Positions 27,229-37,391 are shown, counted from the first letter of the stretch. The stretch: DNA of 64,000 bases from Pseudomonas asiatica (GCF_009932335.1 NZ_BLJF01000001.1:2108001-2172000), one strand, 5' to 3'. A program made the numbers and translations. The notes: generated from the letters alone by a model not told the origin.

Positions 27229-29655
27229 TCAGTGCACCAGCGCACCGATCATGCGCACGGGACGCTTACGCGGGAACACCCGCTCCAGCCAGACGGCAAA
27301 GGCCGGCAGCACGGTCATGGCCATGACCATGTTGACGATGAACATGAAGGCCAGCAGCTTGCCCATGTCAGCCTGGAACTTGAGCTCCGAGAACGCCCAG
27401 GTGGCCACGCCCACGGCCAGGGTGATGGCGGTGAAAATAGTGGCGACACCCACCTCGAGTAGCGCGCACTCGACCGCCTTGGTAATCGACTGGCCATGGG
27501 CCAGGTGCAGTTGCAGGCGATTGTAGATATAGAAGGCATAATCAACGCCAATGCCCACCGCCAGCACCATCACCGGCAAGGTGGCGATGGTCAGGCCGAT
27601 CTGCAGTTCCTTCATGAACCAGTAGCCAATGAAAGTGCCGATAGTCAGCGGCAGGCAACACACCAGGACCGCTCGCAGGTCCCGGTACACCACGAACACC
27701 AGCAATGCGATGGCGGCATAGACATACAGCAGCATGGGGGTTTCGCTTTTTTCCACCTCTTCGTTGATGGCGGCCAGGACGCCGGCGTTACCGGACGCGA
27801 GGCGAACCGAAATGCCTGGCATCGGGTACTCGCTGCGAAACGCCTTGGCGGCGTCCACCACTCGGTTGATGGTGGTGGCCTTGTGGTCTGCCAGGTACAG
27901 GTGCACCGCCGACATGTTGCAGTCGGTGCGCATCAGCCCGGGCGTACGCGCCACCTCGGTGGCCAGCGCGGCGTAGTTCATCGGGTCGATGGGCACCGCC
28001 GCCATCTTCGGGTTGCCTTCGTTGTAGCCCTCGTTGAACTGGCGCATGTTGGTGGAGAAAGACGCGACCGACAGGACACCGGGCACCCCCTGCATGGCCC
28101 ACACGAAGCGATCCTGGTACTGGCCCAGGGCGACATCCTCGCAGGCCACCTGGCTGCCTTCGCTGGAAGCGGCCTTGTTGACTTCGAACACCACGCTGAG
28201 CCAGTCCAGACCTATGTCGTAGTTGCTGGCGATGGAGACCGCATCGCGATTGAAGCGCGAATTCTCGCGCAATTCCGGCGCGCCCGCCTGCAGCGTGCCA
28301 ACGACACGGTCATGGCTTTGCCAGATCGCCACCAGGAACACCACCAAGGCCGCGCCAAGCACCCACTGCGCCTTGCGCGGTTCGGCGAGCCGGGCCAGGC
28401 CACGCAGCCAGCGGGTGCGCCGCTGCCGGGAAATTTCCTGAGCGGCCGCATACTTGTCATCGACACGTAGCAAGGACGCCATCAACGGCAACATCACCAG
28501 GTTGGTGATGATCTTGTAGGCCACGCCAAGCGAGGCCGTGATCGCCAGCTCCCGCACCATCGGGATCGGGATCAACAGCAGCGTCACGAAGGAAACCAGC
28601 GCGGTCACCAGCGCCAGCGTCCCGGGAATCAGCAACCCCGTGAAGCTCGAGCGCGCCGCCTCTTCGGCGCGCTTGCCGATGGCGATCTCGCGCACGATGA
28701 AGTTGATTTGCTGCACGCCATGAGAAACCCCGATGGCGAATACCAGGAAGGGCACCAGCACCGCCAGCGGGTCGAGCCCGTACCCCAACAGGCGCAGGCT
28801 GCCGAACTGCCAGACCAGCGAGGCCAGCGAACAGACCAGCGCCAGCAGCGTGAAGCGCAGGGAGTGGCAATACCAGTACACTGCCCCCGCCGTCAGCAGC
28901 AACGCCAGCAAACAGAACTCCAACACCGCTGAAGCCCCGTCAGCGATGTCGCCGATCTGTTTGGCGAAACCGATGATCTGGATTTCGAAATCGCCATCTT
29001 CGAACTGCTGGCGGATCTCTTTTTCCAGCCTGTGGTTGAACGCCACGTAGTCCAGGTGGGCGCCATGGGTGTCGTACTCGTTGAGTTCCACCGTGATCAT
29101 CGCGCTGCGCTGATCACGGGAAACCAGCGTGCCGATGAAACCACCCTGGGCAGTGGAGTTGGCGATCGTCGCGATGACCTGGTCATCCAGGTGCTCGGGA
29201 GAAACCGTCCCCGGTACCAGTGGATCCGCGCGAAAACCCTCTTCGGTGATTTCGTTGACGAAGGCATTGGGCGTCCACAACGAACGCACGCTGCTGCGCG
29301 AAACACCCGGAAGAAAGGTCACCGCCTGGGTGACGTCATACAGCCGTTTCAGACCTGCGGAGCTCCAGATATCGCCCTGTCGGGCCTTGACCACGAGGGT
29401 CAGCCGGTTCGCCCCCAGCAGGTCATTGCGGTAAGCCTCGAATGTCTCGATGTATTCATGGCCTACCGGCAATTGCTTTTCGAAGCCGGCATCCATGCGC
29501 AGTTGCACGGCGAACCAGCCCATGATCAGCGTGAACATCGCCAGGCTCGCCAGCACCAGACGACGATGCCCGAACAACACACCCTCGACACGTGACAACA
29601 GGCCACGTGCCGGGGCTTCAGATAGCTTTACAGAACCGTTCACGGCAAGCCTCAC
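27229..29655 (-). CDS. MMPL/RND-superfamily lipid or hydrophobic-compound transporter
   Basis: 808 residues with two repeats, each a TM helix, a large periplasmic domain and a five-helix sterol-sensing-like bundle. TM-rich stretches include FTLLALVCSLASLVWQFGSL and VLAVGIGVDYAFYIYNRLQL, the latter with the GxxxDY motif of MMPL proteins. It is shorter than drug RND pumps and lacks a fusion-protein partner. It overlaps the DUF1302 gene by 4 bp. Likely role: moving a lipid-like molecule between membranes with DUF1302/DUF1329 partners; direction is not known. Confidence 0.9.
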   Translation of the reverse strand: MRLAVNGSVKLSEAPARGLLSRVEGVLFGHRRLVLASLAMFTLIMGWFAVQLRMDAGFEKQLPVGHEYIETFEAYRNDLLGANRLTLVVKARQGDIWSSAGLKRLYDVTQAVTFLPGVSRSSVRSLWTPNAFVNEITEEGFRADPLVPGTVSPEHLDDQVIATIANSTAQGGFIGTLVSRDQRSAMITVELNEYDTHGAHLDYVAFNHRLEKEIRQQFEDGDFEIQIIGFAKQIGDIADGASAVLEFCLLALLLTAGAVYWYCHSLRFTLLALVCSLASLVWQFGSLRLLGYGLDPLAVLVPFLVFAIGVSHGVQQINFIVREIAIGKRAEEAARSSFTGLLIPGTLALVTALVSFVTLLLIPIPMVRELAITASLGVAYKIITNLVMLPLMASLLRVDDKYAAAQEISRQRRTRWLRGLARLAEPRKAQWVLGAALVVFLVAIWQSHDRVVGTLQAGAPELRENSRFNRDAVSIASNYDIGLDWLSVVFEVNKAASSEGSQVACEDVALGQYQDRFVWAMQGVPGVLSVASFSTNMRQFNEGYNEGNPKMAAVPIDPMNYAALATEVARTPGLMRTDCNMSAVHLYLADHKATTINRVVDAAKAFRSEYPMPGISVRLASGNAGVLAAINEEVEKSETPMLLYVYAAIALLVFVVYRDLRAVLVCCLPLTIGTFIGYWFMKELQIGLTIATLPVMVLAVGIGVDYAFYIYNRLQLHLAHGQSITKAVECALLEVGVATIFTAITLAVGVATWAFSELKFQADMGKLLAFMFIVNMVMAMTVLPAFAVWLERVFPRKRPVRMIGALVH

Positions 29656-31298
29656 AAGGTGCGGGAGATCGCGATGCCGACATAATCGCGGTCACGATAA
29701 AGCTGGTCGTAGGGCGTCTCGCCGCCCATGAACTTCGCGTAGTTGAGGGAAATCTGCCAACTGGCCGGGTTTCGCACGAAGTTCAGGTACAGGTTCATGC
29801 TGCTCGCGTCTTCGGTGAAGGTCGCACTCAAGTTCGGCGTTCTGCCCCCCAGCGAGCGCGAATAGAAGACACCTGGAGTGACCTGCCAGCCCGGTAACAA
29901 GGTGCCGTCGTAGGTCAGGCTGAAGTCCAAATTGATGCCCGAGGACGTCTTGTCGCCACGGGACTTGGGCGCTGTCGCAGGGTCCAACTGCCAGGCATTG
30001 AGCCCCGCGGCAAGGGGCTCGCCATTGAACTCGTCATGCAGCCCGGGGTAATGGATGACCACCAGTTCCGACAGCAGGGTACCCGTGCTGGCTCCGGTGA
30101 AATCGAGCAGCGTCGGGGAGTTGGACGGTGTGAAGCTGTAAAGGCCGGTGAGGTGCCACTGGAATTTCTTTTCGTCTTTCCAGCACTTGCCCCCATTGCT
30201 GGAACACAGGTCGACAACAGGGTTGAGCATGACCGAATCCTTCGGCCGGTAAGAAAGCTCTGTACCCACTGCCCAGTCACCGATCGGCATGTTGGCACTG
30301 ACGCCATACATCATCCGGTCTTCCTGGTATTCCCAGGTCGGTGCCGCCGCGAAGGTGTTAGGGTCAAGAATGGCGACGCGCAATGATGGCAACTTGTCGT
30401 GATAACGCATCACGTAGAAGCCATAGTTGATGTCGCTGTCTTCCGGCTGCCAACGCAGCGAAAGGCCCCACTGGCCGCTGTCGCGGGCGTCTTTTTCGGA
30501 GAACCCATAGTCTCCCCTGCCCTCACCCAGCGCGTTGGTAGTGGACCAGTAGCTGCCCACCGGCGGCAACTCGCTCTTGTTCCAGCGAAATTGATAGTAG
30601 GCCTCGACGTTGACACCCGAGCCCAGGCCCGAGGCGACACTGAGCATCGGCGCGGGCAGCACGGCCTCCTTGAGCTGCACGCCAGGGCGCGCCAAGGCTT
30701 GGTAGTCGTAGGCGTTGGTGTTGTTGATGCCACCGGCCACGAACAGGCTTTCGCCCCAGTTGATCACCTGGTTACCCAGGCGCGCGCGGACCCGCTGCCC
30801 GCCCACGTTGAATCCTTTGCTCACCCAAAGGTCCAGCAGGCGAGCCTTGAAAGCGAGGTCGTCACGCGCGTCGTCACTCAGCCCGTTGCTACCGACGCTC
30901 TCAGGGGTGTTGAACGACAGCGTGCCGGTGGTATCGGTGGCAGCGAAGTCGCGGATCCAGGTGCCACGCGCCATGAAGGTGACGTCCTCGGGCATCTTGA
31001 GCAACAGCTCATGGGTGCCCTTGAGGTAGTTGGTGAACATGTCGCCGCGGTCGTAGTTCAGGTCGCCCTGGTCCGCCACGCCGGAGCTCTGTGCCAGGCA
31101 GCCGGAGGGCACGTTGTGCCCGATCGGCCCCTGGTTGATCAGGTTGCAGCCCCGCGACTCGGTACGCAGGCCCATGCCTGCGGTGATCGTGGAATCGAAG
31201 GAGCCATTGAGGGTTTCGGTTTCAAATGTGAACCCCATTGCCAAGGGGGTTGCGCACACGATGACAAGGCCTGACGCTTTCGTAATTATTTTTTTCAT
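29652..31298 (-). CDS. DUF1302 outer-membrane protein
   Basis: 548 residues. Signal peptide MKKIITKASGLVIVCATPLA; mature protein starts FTFETETLNGSFDSTITAGM, the hallmark of DUF1302, and ends in a beta-rich region with a terminal aromatic-like strand (DYVGIAISRTL). Predicted beta-barrel, with family motifs such as GNQVINWGESLFVAGGINN. DUF1302/DUF1329 pairs are regularly found in clusters for degradation of steroids, terpenoids and other hydrophobic substrates. Follows DUF1329 after 24 bp and overlaps the MMPL gene. Confidence 0.92.
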   Translation of the reverse strand: MKKIITKASGLVIVCATPLAMGFTFETETLNGSFDSTITAGMGLRTESRGCNLINQGPIGHNVPSGCLAQSSGVADQGDLNYDRGDMFTNYLKGTHELLLKMPEDVTFMARGTWIRDFAATDTTGTLSFNTPESVGSNGLSDDARDDLAFKARLLDLWVSKGFNVGGQRVRARLGNQVINWGESLFVAGGINNTNAYDYQALARPGVQLKEAVLPAPMLSVASGLGSGVNVEAYYQFRWNKSELPPVGSYWSTTNALGEGRGDYGFSEKDARDSGQWGLSLRWQPEDSDINYGFYVMRYHDKLPSLRVAILDPNTFAAAPTWEYQEDRMMYGVSANMPIGDWAVGTELSYRPKDSVMLNPVVDLCSSNGGKCWKDEKKFQWHLTGLYSFTPSNSPTLLDFTGASTGTLLSELVVIHYPGLHDEFNGEPLAAGLNAWQLDPATAPKSRGDKTSSGINLDFSLTYDGTLLPGWQVTPGVFYSRSLGGRTPNLSATFTEDASSMNLYLNFVRNPASWQISLNYAKFMGGETPYDQLYRDRDYVGIAISRTL

Positions 31299-31322
31299 GT
31301 TGGCTCTCGATCTGGCGTCGGT

Positions 31323-32744
31323 TTAGCGCTCGCTGATGGCTCGCAGATTGTCGGAGGTGAAGAAGTCGCGCTTCAGGCGAGGGTTGCCACTGTCTTCGGT
31401 GATCCAGCGAATATCGTTCTTGCCTGCCCCGATGGAGGTCATGTCGAAGAGGTAACGACCCTCGGCCAGGTTGTACTGGACCTGGGCCTGCACGTCGCAA
31501 GCGCCGGTCTCGAACACGGGAATCGAGAACCCTTCACGCACCTTCCAGATCTGCCCTTGCTTGTCGAAGTCGACGGCCAGCAGCGGGTTCCAGCTGTCCT
31601 CGTCGATGTAGAACATGCGTTTGGGCGCTTGGTGGCGCATGCCTTGGCGAACATTGGCCTCGACGACCCAGACGCGATGCAGTTCATAGCGACGCGACTG
31701 CGGCGAGATCGAGTCGTTGCCAGCGAACGCCTCCACCTTGGCAGCGGTGTCGTAGGCACCGAAATCGTTGTAAGGCACCAGCAGTTCCTGCTTGCCGATC
31801 AGTTTCCAGTCGAAACGGTCCATGGTGCCGAAGAAGATGTTCGCCTCGTCCACGGTGTACTGGTTGTCGAGGCCGATCTGTGGCGCGTCGTAGGAATACG
31901 ACGGCATGCGCCGCACGCGACGCTGACCAGGGAAGTAGTAGAAGGTCGTGGCCTGCTCGCCGGCCACAGCCGTTTGCACGGCGGATTGACCGGCCAGCGC
32001 AGCGGGCTCCAGGTAGTTGAAGAAGGTCGCGTTCTCCAGCCGGCCATAGGAAGAGAAAAGCGCGCTCCCCTTCTTGCCCCAAGGGGTCAGGAAGAAGGTG
32101 TCGGTCGACTGGCGCAACCATTCCCCGCCCTTGCGCGGAGAAATGCCTGAAATGCTCCGGGGAATTTCCACGCCGACGCCGCGATAGCGCATCTTCATGT
32201 TCCACATTACCTCGGCCCCAGTGCTGGGCATTGGGAACGGGATACCGGGTACATGGGCTTCTTCAAGGGCTACACCGGCAGCGTCGAGCTTGGCAAAGCC
32301 AACGTTTTGCCTGGTGTTCTCGATCACGAAATCCGGCGCGCTGCAGGTACGACGGGTCGGGTAGACATCCATGCGATAGCCTGGGACTTTCTTGAACAGT
32401 TCGAGCTGGCCAGGGGACAGCTTGCTCGCATGCTGTGTCACATTGTTCGCGTCGATGCTGTAGAGGGGCTTATCACCCTTGAACTTCCAGTGCTCCCCTC
32501 GTACCTGGCCGTAACTCCACCCCGCCCCCTGCTGCCCTGGCTGTGCCCAGGCCGGAATATCCCCGCTTGAACTCGCTGCGCTCTCACCGCCCAGAGGGGT
32601 CAGCTTCGAACCCAGCGCCTCAGGCTCCTGGGTCGCTGCCTGAACCGAGCAGATCGCGGTCGATACCGCGCAAGCCAGCAGCAGTTGCCTGAAAACACGG
32701 CGAGCGGACACTTCACCTTCCAGCCGTTCAGTCACTTCTTTCAT
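31323..32744 (-). CDS. DUF1329 periplasmic/outer-membrane protein
   Basis: 473 residues. The N-terminal signal segment (RQLLLACAVSTAICSVQA) follows a charged 18-residue tail. DUF1329 landmarks include LGSKLTPLGGESAASSSGDI, the RRVRRMPSYSYDAPQ block and a LolB-like beta fold. First gene of the four-gene operon DUF1329-DUF1302-MMPL-YCF48. Its promoter region carries two tandem copies of the GATCA-N7-TGATC operator, so it is probably controlled by the TetR regulator at 36647. Confidence 0.92.
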   Translation of the reverse strand: MKEVTERLEGEVSARRVFRQLLLACAVSTAICSVQAATQEPEALGSKLTPLGGESAASSSGDIPAWAQPGQQGAGWSYGQVRGEHWKFKGDKPLYSIDANNVTQHASKLSPGQLELFKKVPGYRMDVYPTRRTCSAPDFVIENTRQNVGFAKLDAAGVALEEAHVPGIPFPMPSTGAEVMWNMKMRYRGVGVEIPRSISGISPRKGGEWLRQSTDTFFLTPWGKKGSALFSSYGRLENATFFNYLEPAALAGQSAVQTAVAGEQATTFYYFPGQRRVRRMPSYSYDAPQIGLDNQYTVDEANIFFGTMDRFDWKLIGKQELLVPYNDFGAYDTAAKVEAFAGNDSISPQSRRYELHRVWVVEANVRQGMRHQAPKRMFYIDEDSWNPLLAVDFDKQGQIWKVREGFSIPVFETGACDVQAQVQYNLAEGRYLFDMTSIGAGKNDIRWITEDSGNPRLKRDFFTSDNLRAISER

Positions 32745-32818
32745 TGCAGGATCCTCAACAAAGGGCTTTGACCGTGGCTCGACTTTCCAGACGGAAAACC
32801 AGCCCTGTCACATCTCAT

Positions 32819-32856
32819 GATCAACTGACCTGATCAACCGATCATGTCGCAAGATC
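32819..32856 (-). promoter_or_regulatory. Tandem TetR-type operators upstream of the DUF1329 operon
   Basis: Site 1, 32819-32835, GATCAACTGACCTGATC (perfect GATCA-N7-TGATC). Site 2, 32840-32856, GATCATGTCGCAAGATC (one mismatch in the right arm). The two begin 21 bp apart, two helical turns. The same paired arrangement with the same 21-bp spacing lies at 36295-36332. The remaining sequence to 33076 shows no gene. Confidence 0.65.
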
Positions 32857-33075
32857 ATGACGCAAGCCATATGCCAGAATCCTCATGAATAAATATATTC
32901 TTTCAATATCAATTAGTTAGATGATACTCCCTGCGGTGGACGCAGCGCTTTCATGCACCATCATGTGAATTATCGAAACAAGTGTTACCAAAAGATGATC
33001 GACGGCTGGGCATAACGACACCAGCTGAGGCGTGCCATTCACCCGACAACCGTACGGCGCATAAAATGCCCCCCC

Positions 33076-33106
33076 AAAAAAAACCGCCCCGAGGGGCGGC
33101 AAAAAA
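33076..33106. terminator. Terminator of the PhyH2/FAD-oxidoreductase/membrane-protein operon
   Basis: On the minus strand CCGCCC..GGGCGG is a tight hairpin followed by eight T residues; A/T runs on both sides make it work in either direction. It lies 31 bp past the stop at 33137. Confidence 0.8.
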
Positions 33107-33136
33107 GCAGGCCGGTGGCCCGCCATGGAGTAAACG

Positions 33137-33844
33137 TTATCGGGAATGAACGAGCGACTGAGAGGAAACCCGCTTGGAGCGCTCAAGCGCGCCATAGGCG
33201 TAGTACAACTGCACGATCGAATAGGACCAGGTCAGGAAGGCGAAGGTCATGAAGACCATCTTCGTGTCATCGCCCGGAATCGGAAAGAAGTCATACCGCA
33301 ACGCCACCGTCAGCCCCGCCGCCCCGCCCAGCACGGTAGCCAATGCATGGAACACCTCCCCGGCACGTGCCAGGCGCCACGTGAAGTAGCACAGGTACAC
33401 CGTGTAGAGTGACCACATGAGCAAGTAGAAGAACGCCAATGTATCGTTGACGATGCCAGACAGGTAGTAGACGCAGGTGGCGGCAAAACCGGCCACGAAC
33501 AGCAGCAGGTCTTTTGCTATAGAAGGTTTGTAACCGTGGGTAACCGCCATCAACCCCAATGTTGCGATAACAGGTACGCCCACCCCGCGCGAAAACGCAT
33601 CGAGAAAAATCGCGACATTGTAATTGGCCTGCCAACCCGTCGCGATGAACGCCGTGAAGTTCGATGCGGAAATCCCCACGACCAGGAACTCCAGGCCAAG
33701 CAGATAATTCTTCCGCCTGACGAATGCCATGCCATAACCCAGCCCGCACACCACCAACAGAATGCACGAAACCAGTGCACCTAGATCTCTGAGCTCCACG
33801 ATAACCGCCTCTGTAAATAATGCCGCGCCACAGCCTTGCGCCAT
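33137..33844 (-). CDS. Polytopic membrane protein of unknown function
   Basis: 235 residues from the ATG at 33844; a GTG at 33799, preceded by AGAGGCGG, would give 220 residues and has the better ribosome-binding site. Six or seven hydrophobic helices (LGALVSCILLVVCGLGYGMA, LLLFVAGFAATCVYYLSGIV, ALATVLGGAAGLTVAL) separated by short loops; no signal peptide and no known transporter motif. It follows the FAD oxidoreductase gene after 17 bp and ends the operon, so it may move the substrate or product of the two enzymes or anchor them. Function unrecognised. Confidence 0.75.
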   Translation of the reverse strand: MAQGCGAALFTEAVIVELRDLGALVSCILLVVCGLGYGMAFVRRKNYLLGLEFLVVGISASNFTAFIATGWQANYNVAIFLDAFSRGVGVPVIATLGLMAVTHGYKPSIAKDLLLFVAGFAATCVYYLSGIVNDTLAFFYLLMWSLYTVYLCYFTWRLARAGEVFHALATVLGGAAGLTVALRYDFFPIPGDDTKMVFMTFAFLTWSYSIVQLYYAYGALERSKRVSSQSLVHSR

Positions 33845-33861
33845 CGAGGCGCCGGCACTGT

Positions 33862-35229
33862 TCAGTTTTTCAATGCACTGTCTTTGCGCACTTTTTTATC
33901 GGTCCAGGCATCCAACAACCGGGCCGCTGCAAGCGCCGTGTTTATAGCGCACCATTGGAAAGGCTCCGGCAGCATGGACGGTGTCTTGTGCTGCAATGCC
34001 GAAAGCAGTGGCGGCTTTTGGCCGTTGATTCTCTGGGCGAACAGCGAGCCCATGAGCGATTGCGTCGCAAGGCCATGGCCCGAGCATCCCGCCGTATAGA
34101 AAATGTTCTGTTTCGCCCCCGTCGTGCCGATGACGGGCAGGAAGTCGTAAGCCCCACTGACATAACCGCTCCAGCAGTGCTGAATGCCAAGGCCTTGCAG
34201 ACCCGGAAAACGTTGGCGCAACACCCGCGCCAACGCGGCATAGGCGCTGTAGTCCGGAATGTTGGGAGTCTTGGAACCGTAGGCATAGCCCAACTGTTTG
34301 ACCGTCAACACCAGGGTGTCATGCGCCGTCAGGCGGTGGCTCTCCATCGTGTAGTGCGGGGTGATGATCCCTTCTCGCCCTTTCCATCCCAGGGCAGCCA
34401 ACTGCTCCGTCGACAGGGGCTCGGTTTCGATTGCCGATACGCGAATCGGCGCCACCTTGTTGCGCAACAGTCCCACCTGAGGCGTATAGGCGTTGGTCGC
34501 CATGACCATCACGGGCGCCGTTGCAGTGCCGAACGGGGTCTTGCAAGTGATGACTTGCCCTTCACTGTAGGAAACCAACGGGGTGCGTTCGTAGAGTTTC
34601 ACGCCGGCCTGGATGGCCGCACGGCGCAGGCCACCGATGTACTTCCCTGGGTTCAGGGTGCCACCGCGCTGCTCGCTGCCAAACAAAAAGGCAGGTGGGA
34701 GCCCGCGGGCGCGCATCTCGGCCTGGTCCACGAAACGGGTCACAGAGCCCAATGTGTGCCCAAGCGCCATGTTCGCGCGCAGCCGCTTTTCCTGGCCTGG
34801 ATGCACGGCAGCTCGGATAACCCCCGAGGGGATGTAGTCACAATCTATACCCAACGCCGCGAAACGCCCTTCCACATACGTGACAGCCTCGTCGTAGAAA
34901 CTGACGAACGTCCTGGCCTGTTCCAGCCCCACGCGCTTGACGAAGACTTCGCACTCGATTCCCATGCTGCCGAGCAGGTAACCGGCATTGCGCCCACTGG
35001 CACCGAAACCGGCGAACTCCTGCTCCAGCACGATGACGCTCGCCCCAAGGGCTGACAGCTCCAAGGCCGTCGATAAACCGGCAAACCCGGCTCCTATCAC
35101 GATCACATCGGCATGCGCGTGACCTTTCAATTCAGGTTGCAGGTCGATAGGACGTTCCACCCACCCGCCGAGGCTGCGAAACCTCAGTGTTTCCGAACCG
35201 TTCCCGGCCACATTGTTCGACGCATTCAT
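33862..35229 (-). CDS. FAD-dependent oxidoreductase, DAO/PuuB-like
   Basis: 455 residues. The N-terminal FAD-binding Rossmann motif is VIVIGAGFAGLSTALELSAL at about 42-61, followed by the conserved GASGRNAGYLLG block of gamma-glutamylputrescine oxidase/OrdL-type enzymes. C-terminal FAD contact region YTAGCSGHGLATQSLMG. Such enzymes oxidise secondary amines or amino acids to imines with release of aldehyde or H2O2. Second gene of the PhyH2 operon (36 bp after it). Confidence 0.88.
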   Translation of the reverse strand: MNASNNVAGNGSETLRFRSLGGWVERPIDLQPELKGHAHADVIVIGAGFAGLSTALELSALGASVIVLEQEFAGFGASGRNAGYLLGSMGIECEVFVKRVGLEQARTFVSFYDEAVTYVEGRFAALGIDCDYIPSGVIRAAVHPGQEKRLRANMALGHTLGSVTRFVDQAEMRARGLPPAFLFGSEQRGGTLNPGKYIGGLRRAAIQAGVKLYERTPLVSYSEGQVITCKTPFGTATAPVMVMATNAYTPQVGLLRNKVAPIRVSAIETEPLSTEQLAALGWKGREGIITPHYTMESHRLTAHDTLVLTVKQLGYAYGSKTPNIPDYSAYAALARVLRQRFPGLQGLGIQHCWSGYVSGAYDFLPVIGTTGAKQNIFYTAGCSGHGLATQSLMGSLFAQRINGQKPPLLSALQHKTPSMLPEPFQWCAINTALAAARLLDAWTDKKVRKDSALKN

Positions 35230-35265
35230 TCACTTCGCTCCAGGGAATTCTGCCAAGGGGAAGGG

Positions 35266-36183
35266 TTAGAAGCCTTTGCCTGGCTCGGAGAAAGACGCCA
35301 TGCCCAGAAGCTCTTGTGGGTCGCGCATCTGCCCATCGATTTCAACCCAACCCAGCAGCGTGGAGCTGGCACTCCAACCCAGCAGACGTTGCAGTTGCGC
35401 AGGGAGCTGCCGAACACGCTCAACAGGAATGGACAGGAAGTGGTTTTCTTCCAGTCGCAGGAAAGCCAAGTCATACGCCATGGTCAGACCGGTGCGAGGC
35501 GTTGAGGATGTATTGGCGCCACCACCGTGGTAGACCGACCCCATCCATAGCAGCGCAGAGCCTGCCTTCATTTCGGCGGCGATTGTTTCTTCCTGCGTTG
35601 GCATGCGTTCGTCATCCCATTGATGGCTGCCGGGAATGACACGTGTCGCACCGTTCTCTTCGGTGAAGTCCGTAATGGCCAGCATGATTTGCAGCCGAGC
35701 CTCACGACCATATTGCGGATGCCGCCAGAGCGATGTGGCATCGTCGCGATGCAAAGGTTGCAAACCCTGGCCTGGGCCGATCTGGATAGCCTGGGTAATG
35801 CTGAGTTGGATATCCGGCTCGATCTCGACGCGGTCGCTTCCGACCCAGACATGGGTAGGTGTTTGCAAGATCTTTCTGGCGGACTCGAGAAACAACGGAT
35901 TCAGCGCCACCTCTACCGCCGTGTCACTTCGCCCGAGAATTCGGGCGACGCGGCGTGTCTGGGTGCCGGCAAAGTAAGGGTCCATACCGCAAGGCGTGAC
36001 ACTCAAAAAGGTGTCCAACTCCTCGGTCAGGGCCTTCAAGGTGCCTTCCGAGACAAAGTTGGAAATGATTACGGCACCGTCACGCTTGATGATTTCCACT
36101 ACCTGCTCGACCGGTGTGTCGCTGCTGACCGTCGAAAGTTTCCGTGTATCCATTTGCGCATTTACCTGTGTGCTTTGAGTCAT
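35266..36183 (-). CDS. PhyH-family Fe(II)/2-oxoglutarate oxygenase 2
   Basis: 305 residues from MTQSTQVNAQMDTRKLSTVS; MDTRKL, 10 codons in, is an alternative start, since neither has a strong ribosome-binding site. Iron ligands: HRDDATSLWRH (HxD) and VYHGGGANTSSTPRTGL (distal His, then Arg). Shares the segment ITDFTEENGATRVIPGSHQW with the oxygenase at 25275, so the pair are related but not recent duplicates. First gene of the operon PhyH2-FAD oxidoreductase-membrane protein. It is divergent from the TetR gene, with tandem operators between them. Confidence 0.9.
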   Translation of the reverse strand: MTQSTQVNAQMDTRKLSTVSSDTPVEQVVEIIKRDGAVIISNFVSEGTLKALTEELDTFLSVTPCGMDPYFAGTQTRRVARILGRSDTAVEVALNPLFLESARKILQTPTHVWVGSDRVEIEPDIQLSITQAIQIGPGQGLQPLHRDDATSLWRHPQYGREARLQIMLAITDFTEENGATRVIPGSHQWDDERMPTQEETIAAEMKAGSALLWMGSVYHGGGANTSSTPRTGLTMAYDLAFLRLEENHFLSIPVERVRQLPAQLQRLLGWSASSTLLGWVEIDGQMRDPQELLGMASFSEPGKGF

Positions 36184-36294
36184 TGTTTGTCAGCGGATCT
36201 GGGCCCAGGGCCCGGCTACAAGTTGCCGTAGGCACCCTGCGCTCACCTGTCGCGAGCGCCGAAAATCCGGCACTACCGACAAGAGCGATCGACT

Positions 36295-36332
36295 GATCAA
36301 CCGACATGATCACTTGATCAAGTCTTATGACC
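36295..36332. promoter_or_regulatory. Tandem TetR-type operators in the PhyH2/TetR divergent region
   Basis: Site 1, 36295-36311, GATCAACCGACATGATC (perfect GATCA-N7-TGATC). Site 2, 36316-36332, GATCAAGTCTTATGACC (one mismatch). They start 21 bp apart, exactly as upstream of the DUF1329 operon. The 463-bp divergent region (36184-36646) holds no other gene. Confidence 0.68.
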
Positions 36333-36646
36333 AAAGCAATTCACGTGCCGTTTTCCTGACCCGCGCCAGCGTCCACGGAAATTCAGGGGCGAGCGCCTGG
36401 CCTGCCGATGCACAGTGATACTGGCGTTCCCAAATCGGTGCCTCCCCGTGTTCGCCCGGCACGCCATATTGTGTATTAACGAAACACTTGTTATCTAAAG
36501 TTTCCCAGGGAAGGCGTCGCGCAGACCGCCCCCTGACGCTCAATCGCATCGACGCATGGATTGGGAAACAACCATGCGTTAGCATTCGTCCCCGCCGAGG
36601 CCAGACCCGATGGCTGGCGGCAATACCGAAGAGGGAGAAATGCCCA

Positions 36647-37228
36647 ATGGCTCGAATAGGCGCTGAATTGCGCAGACAAGACTTTATTGAAGCCACCGTG
36701 AAAGTGATCGCGGAACATGGAATAGCCAACGCCACCACTCGCCGTATCGCGGCCGAGGCGAATTCGCCACTGGCTTCGTTGCACTACGTCTTCCATACCA
36801 AGGACGAGTTGTTCTATGCGGTCTATGAGTCCTTGATCAACATGCCGCAACAGTCGTTGCAGGACGTACCCACAGGCGCCACGGCGGCAGAGTCGGTGGG
36901 GGAAATGCTGCGCCAGCTCGTCAAATGGTTCACCGCCCACCCTGACCTGGCGACCACACAGTTCGAGCTCTTCTTCTGGAACCTGCGCAACAACCCGGCC
37001 ATGGCAACCAAGATCTATACCGTATCCGTCGAAGCGACCAAGCAAGCCATCGAAAAGGTCACTGGCCCCGGGCTGGACCAGGCCAGGCTGACCACCATCA
37101 GCCGCTTGCTCATCAACCTGTTCGACGGCCTGTTGCTGGCTTGGTCCGCCCATGGCGACCGGGAACGCTTGGAAGCCGAGACCGAAACCGCCTGCCAAGC
37201 TGTAAAACTGCTGGTGGCCAGTTACTGA
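36647..37228 (+). CDS. TetR-family regulator, likely controller of the oxygenase/BVMO regulon
   Basis: 193 residues from MARIGAELRRQDFIEATVKV, preceded by GAGGGAG; in-frame sequence upstream to 36488 is not needed. HTH (about 10-55) has ATTRRIAAEANSPLASLHYV and FHTKDELFYAVYESL. The C-terminal domain is BetI-like with YRKR-type ligand pocket helices. It is divergent from the PhyH2 operon, whose intergenic region has tandem GATCA-N7-TGATC sites. Single or tandem copies of the same site precede the DUF1329 operon and the BVMO gene, so one regulator for all three promoters is the simplest reading. Confidence 0.88.
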   Translation: MARIGAELRRQDFIEATVKVIAEHGIANATTRRIAAEANSPLASLHYVFHTKDELFYAVYESLINMPQQSLQDVPTGATAAESVGEMLRQLVKWFTAHPDLATTQFELFFWNLRNNPAMATKIYTVSVEATKQAIEKVTGPGLDQARLTTISRLLINLFDGLLLAWSAHGDRERLEAETETACQAVKLLVASY

Positions 37229-37391
37229 TCAAGGTTCGAATGCGCCGTGCTTCAGTACGGCGCGATCGGTACTGACTAGCCATCAACCTGGCTTACCTTC
37301 CCGCCTTTCTCATACCGGGCGACTGCCCCAGCCTGCCCCCTCCTTGCCTCTCCCTTTCTTGAGAGAACTGCCCCCGCGCCATGGCGCGATG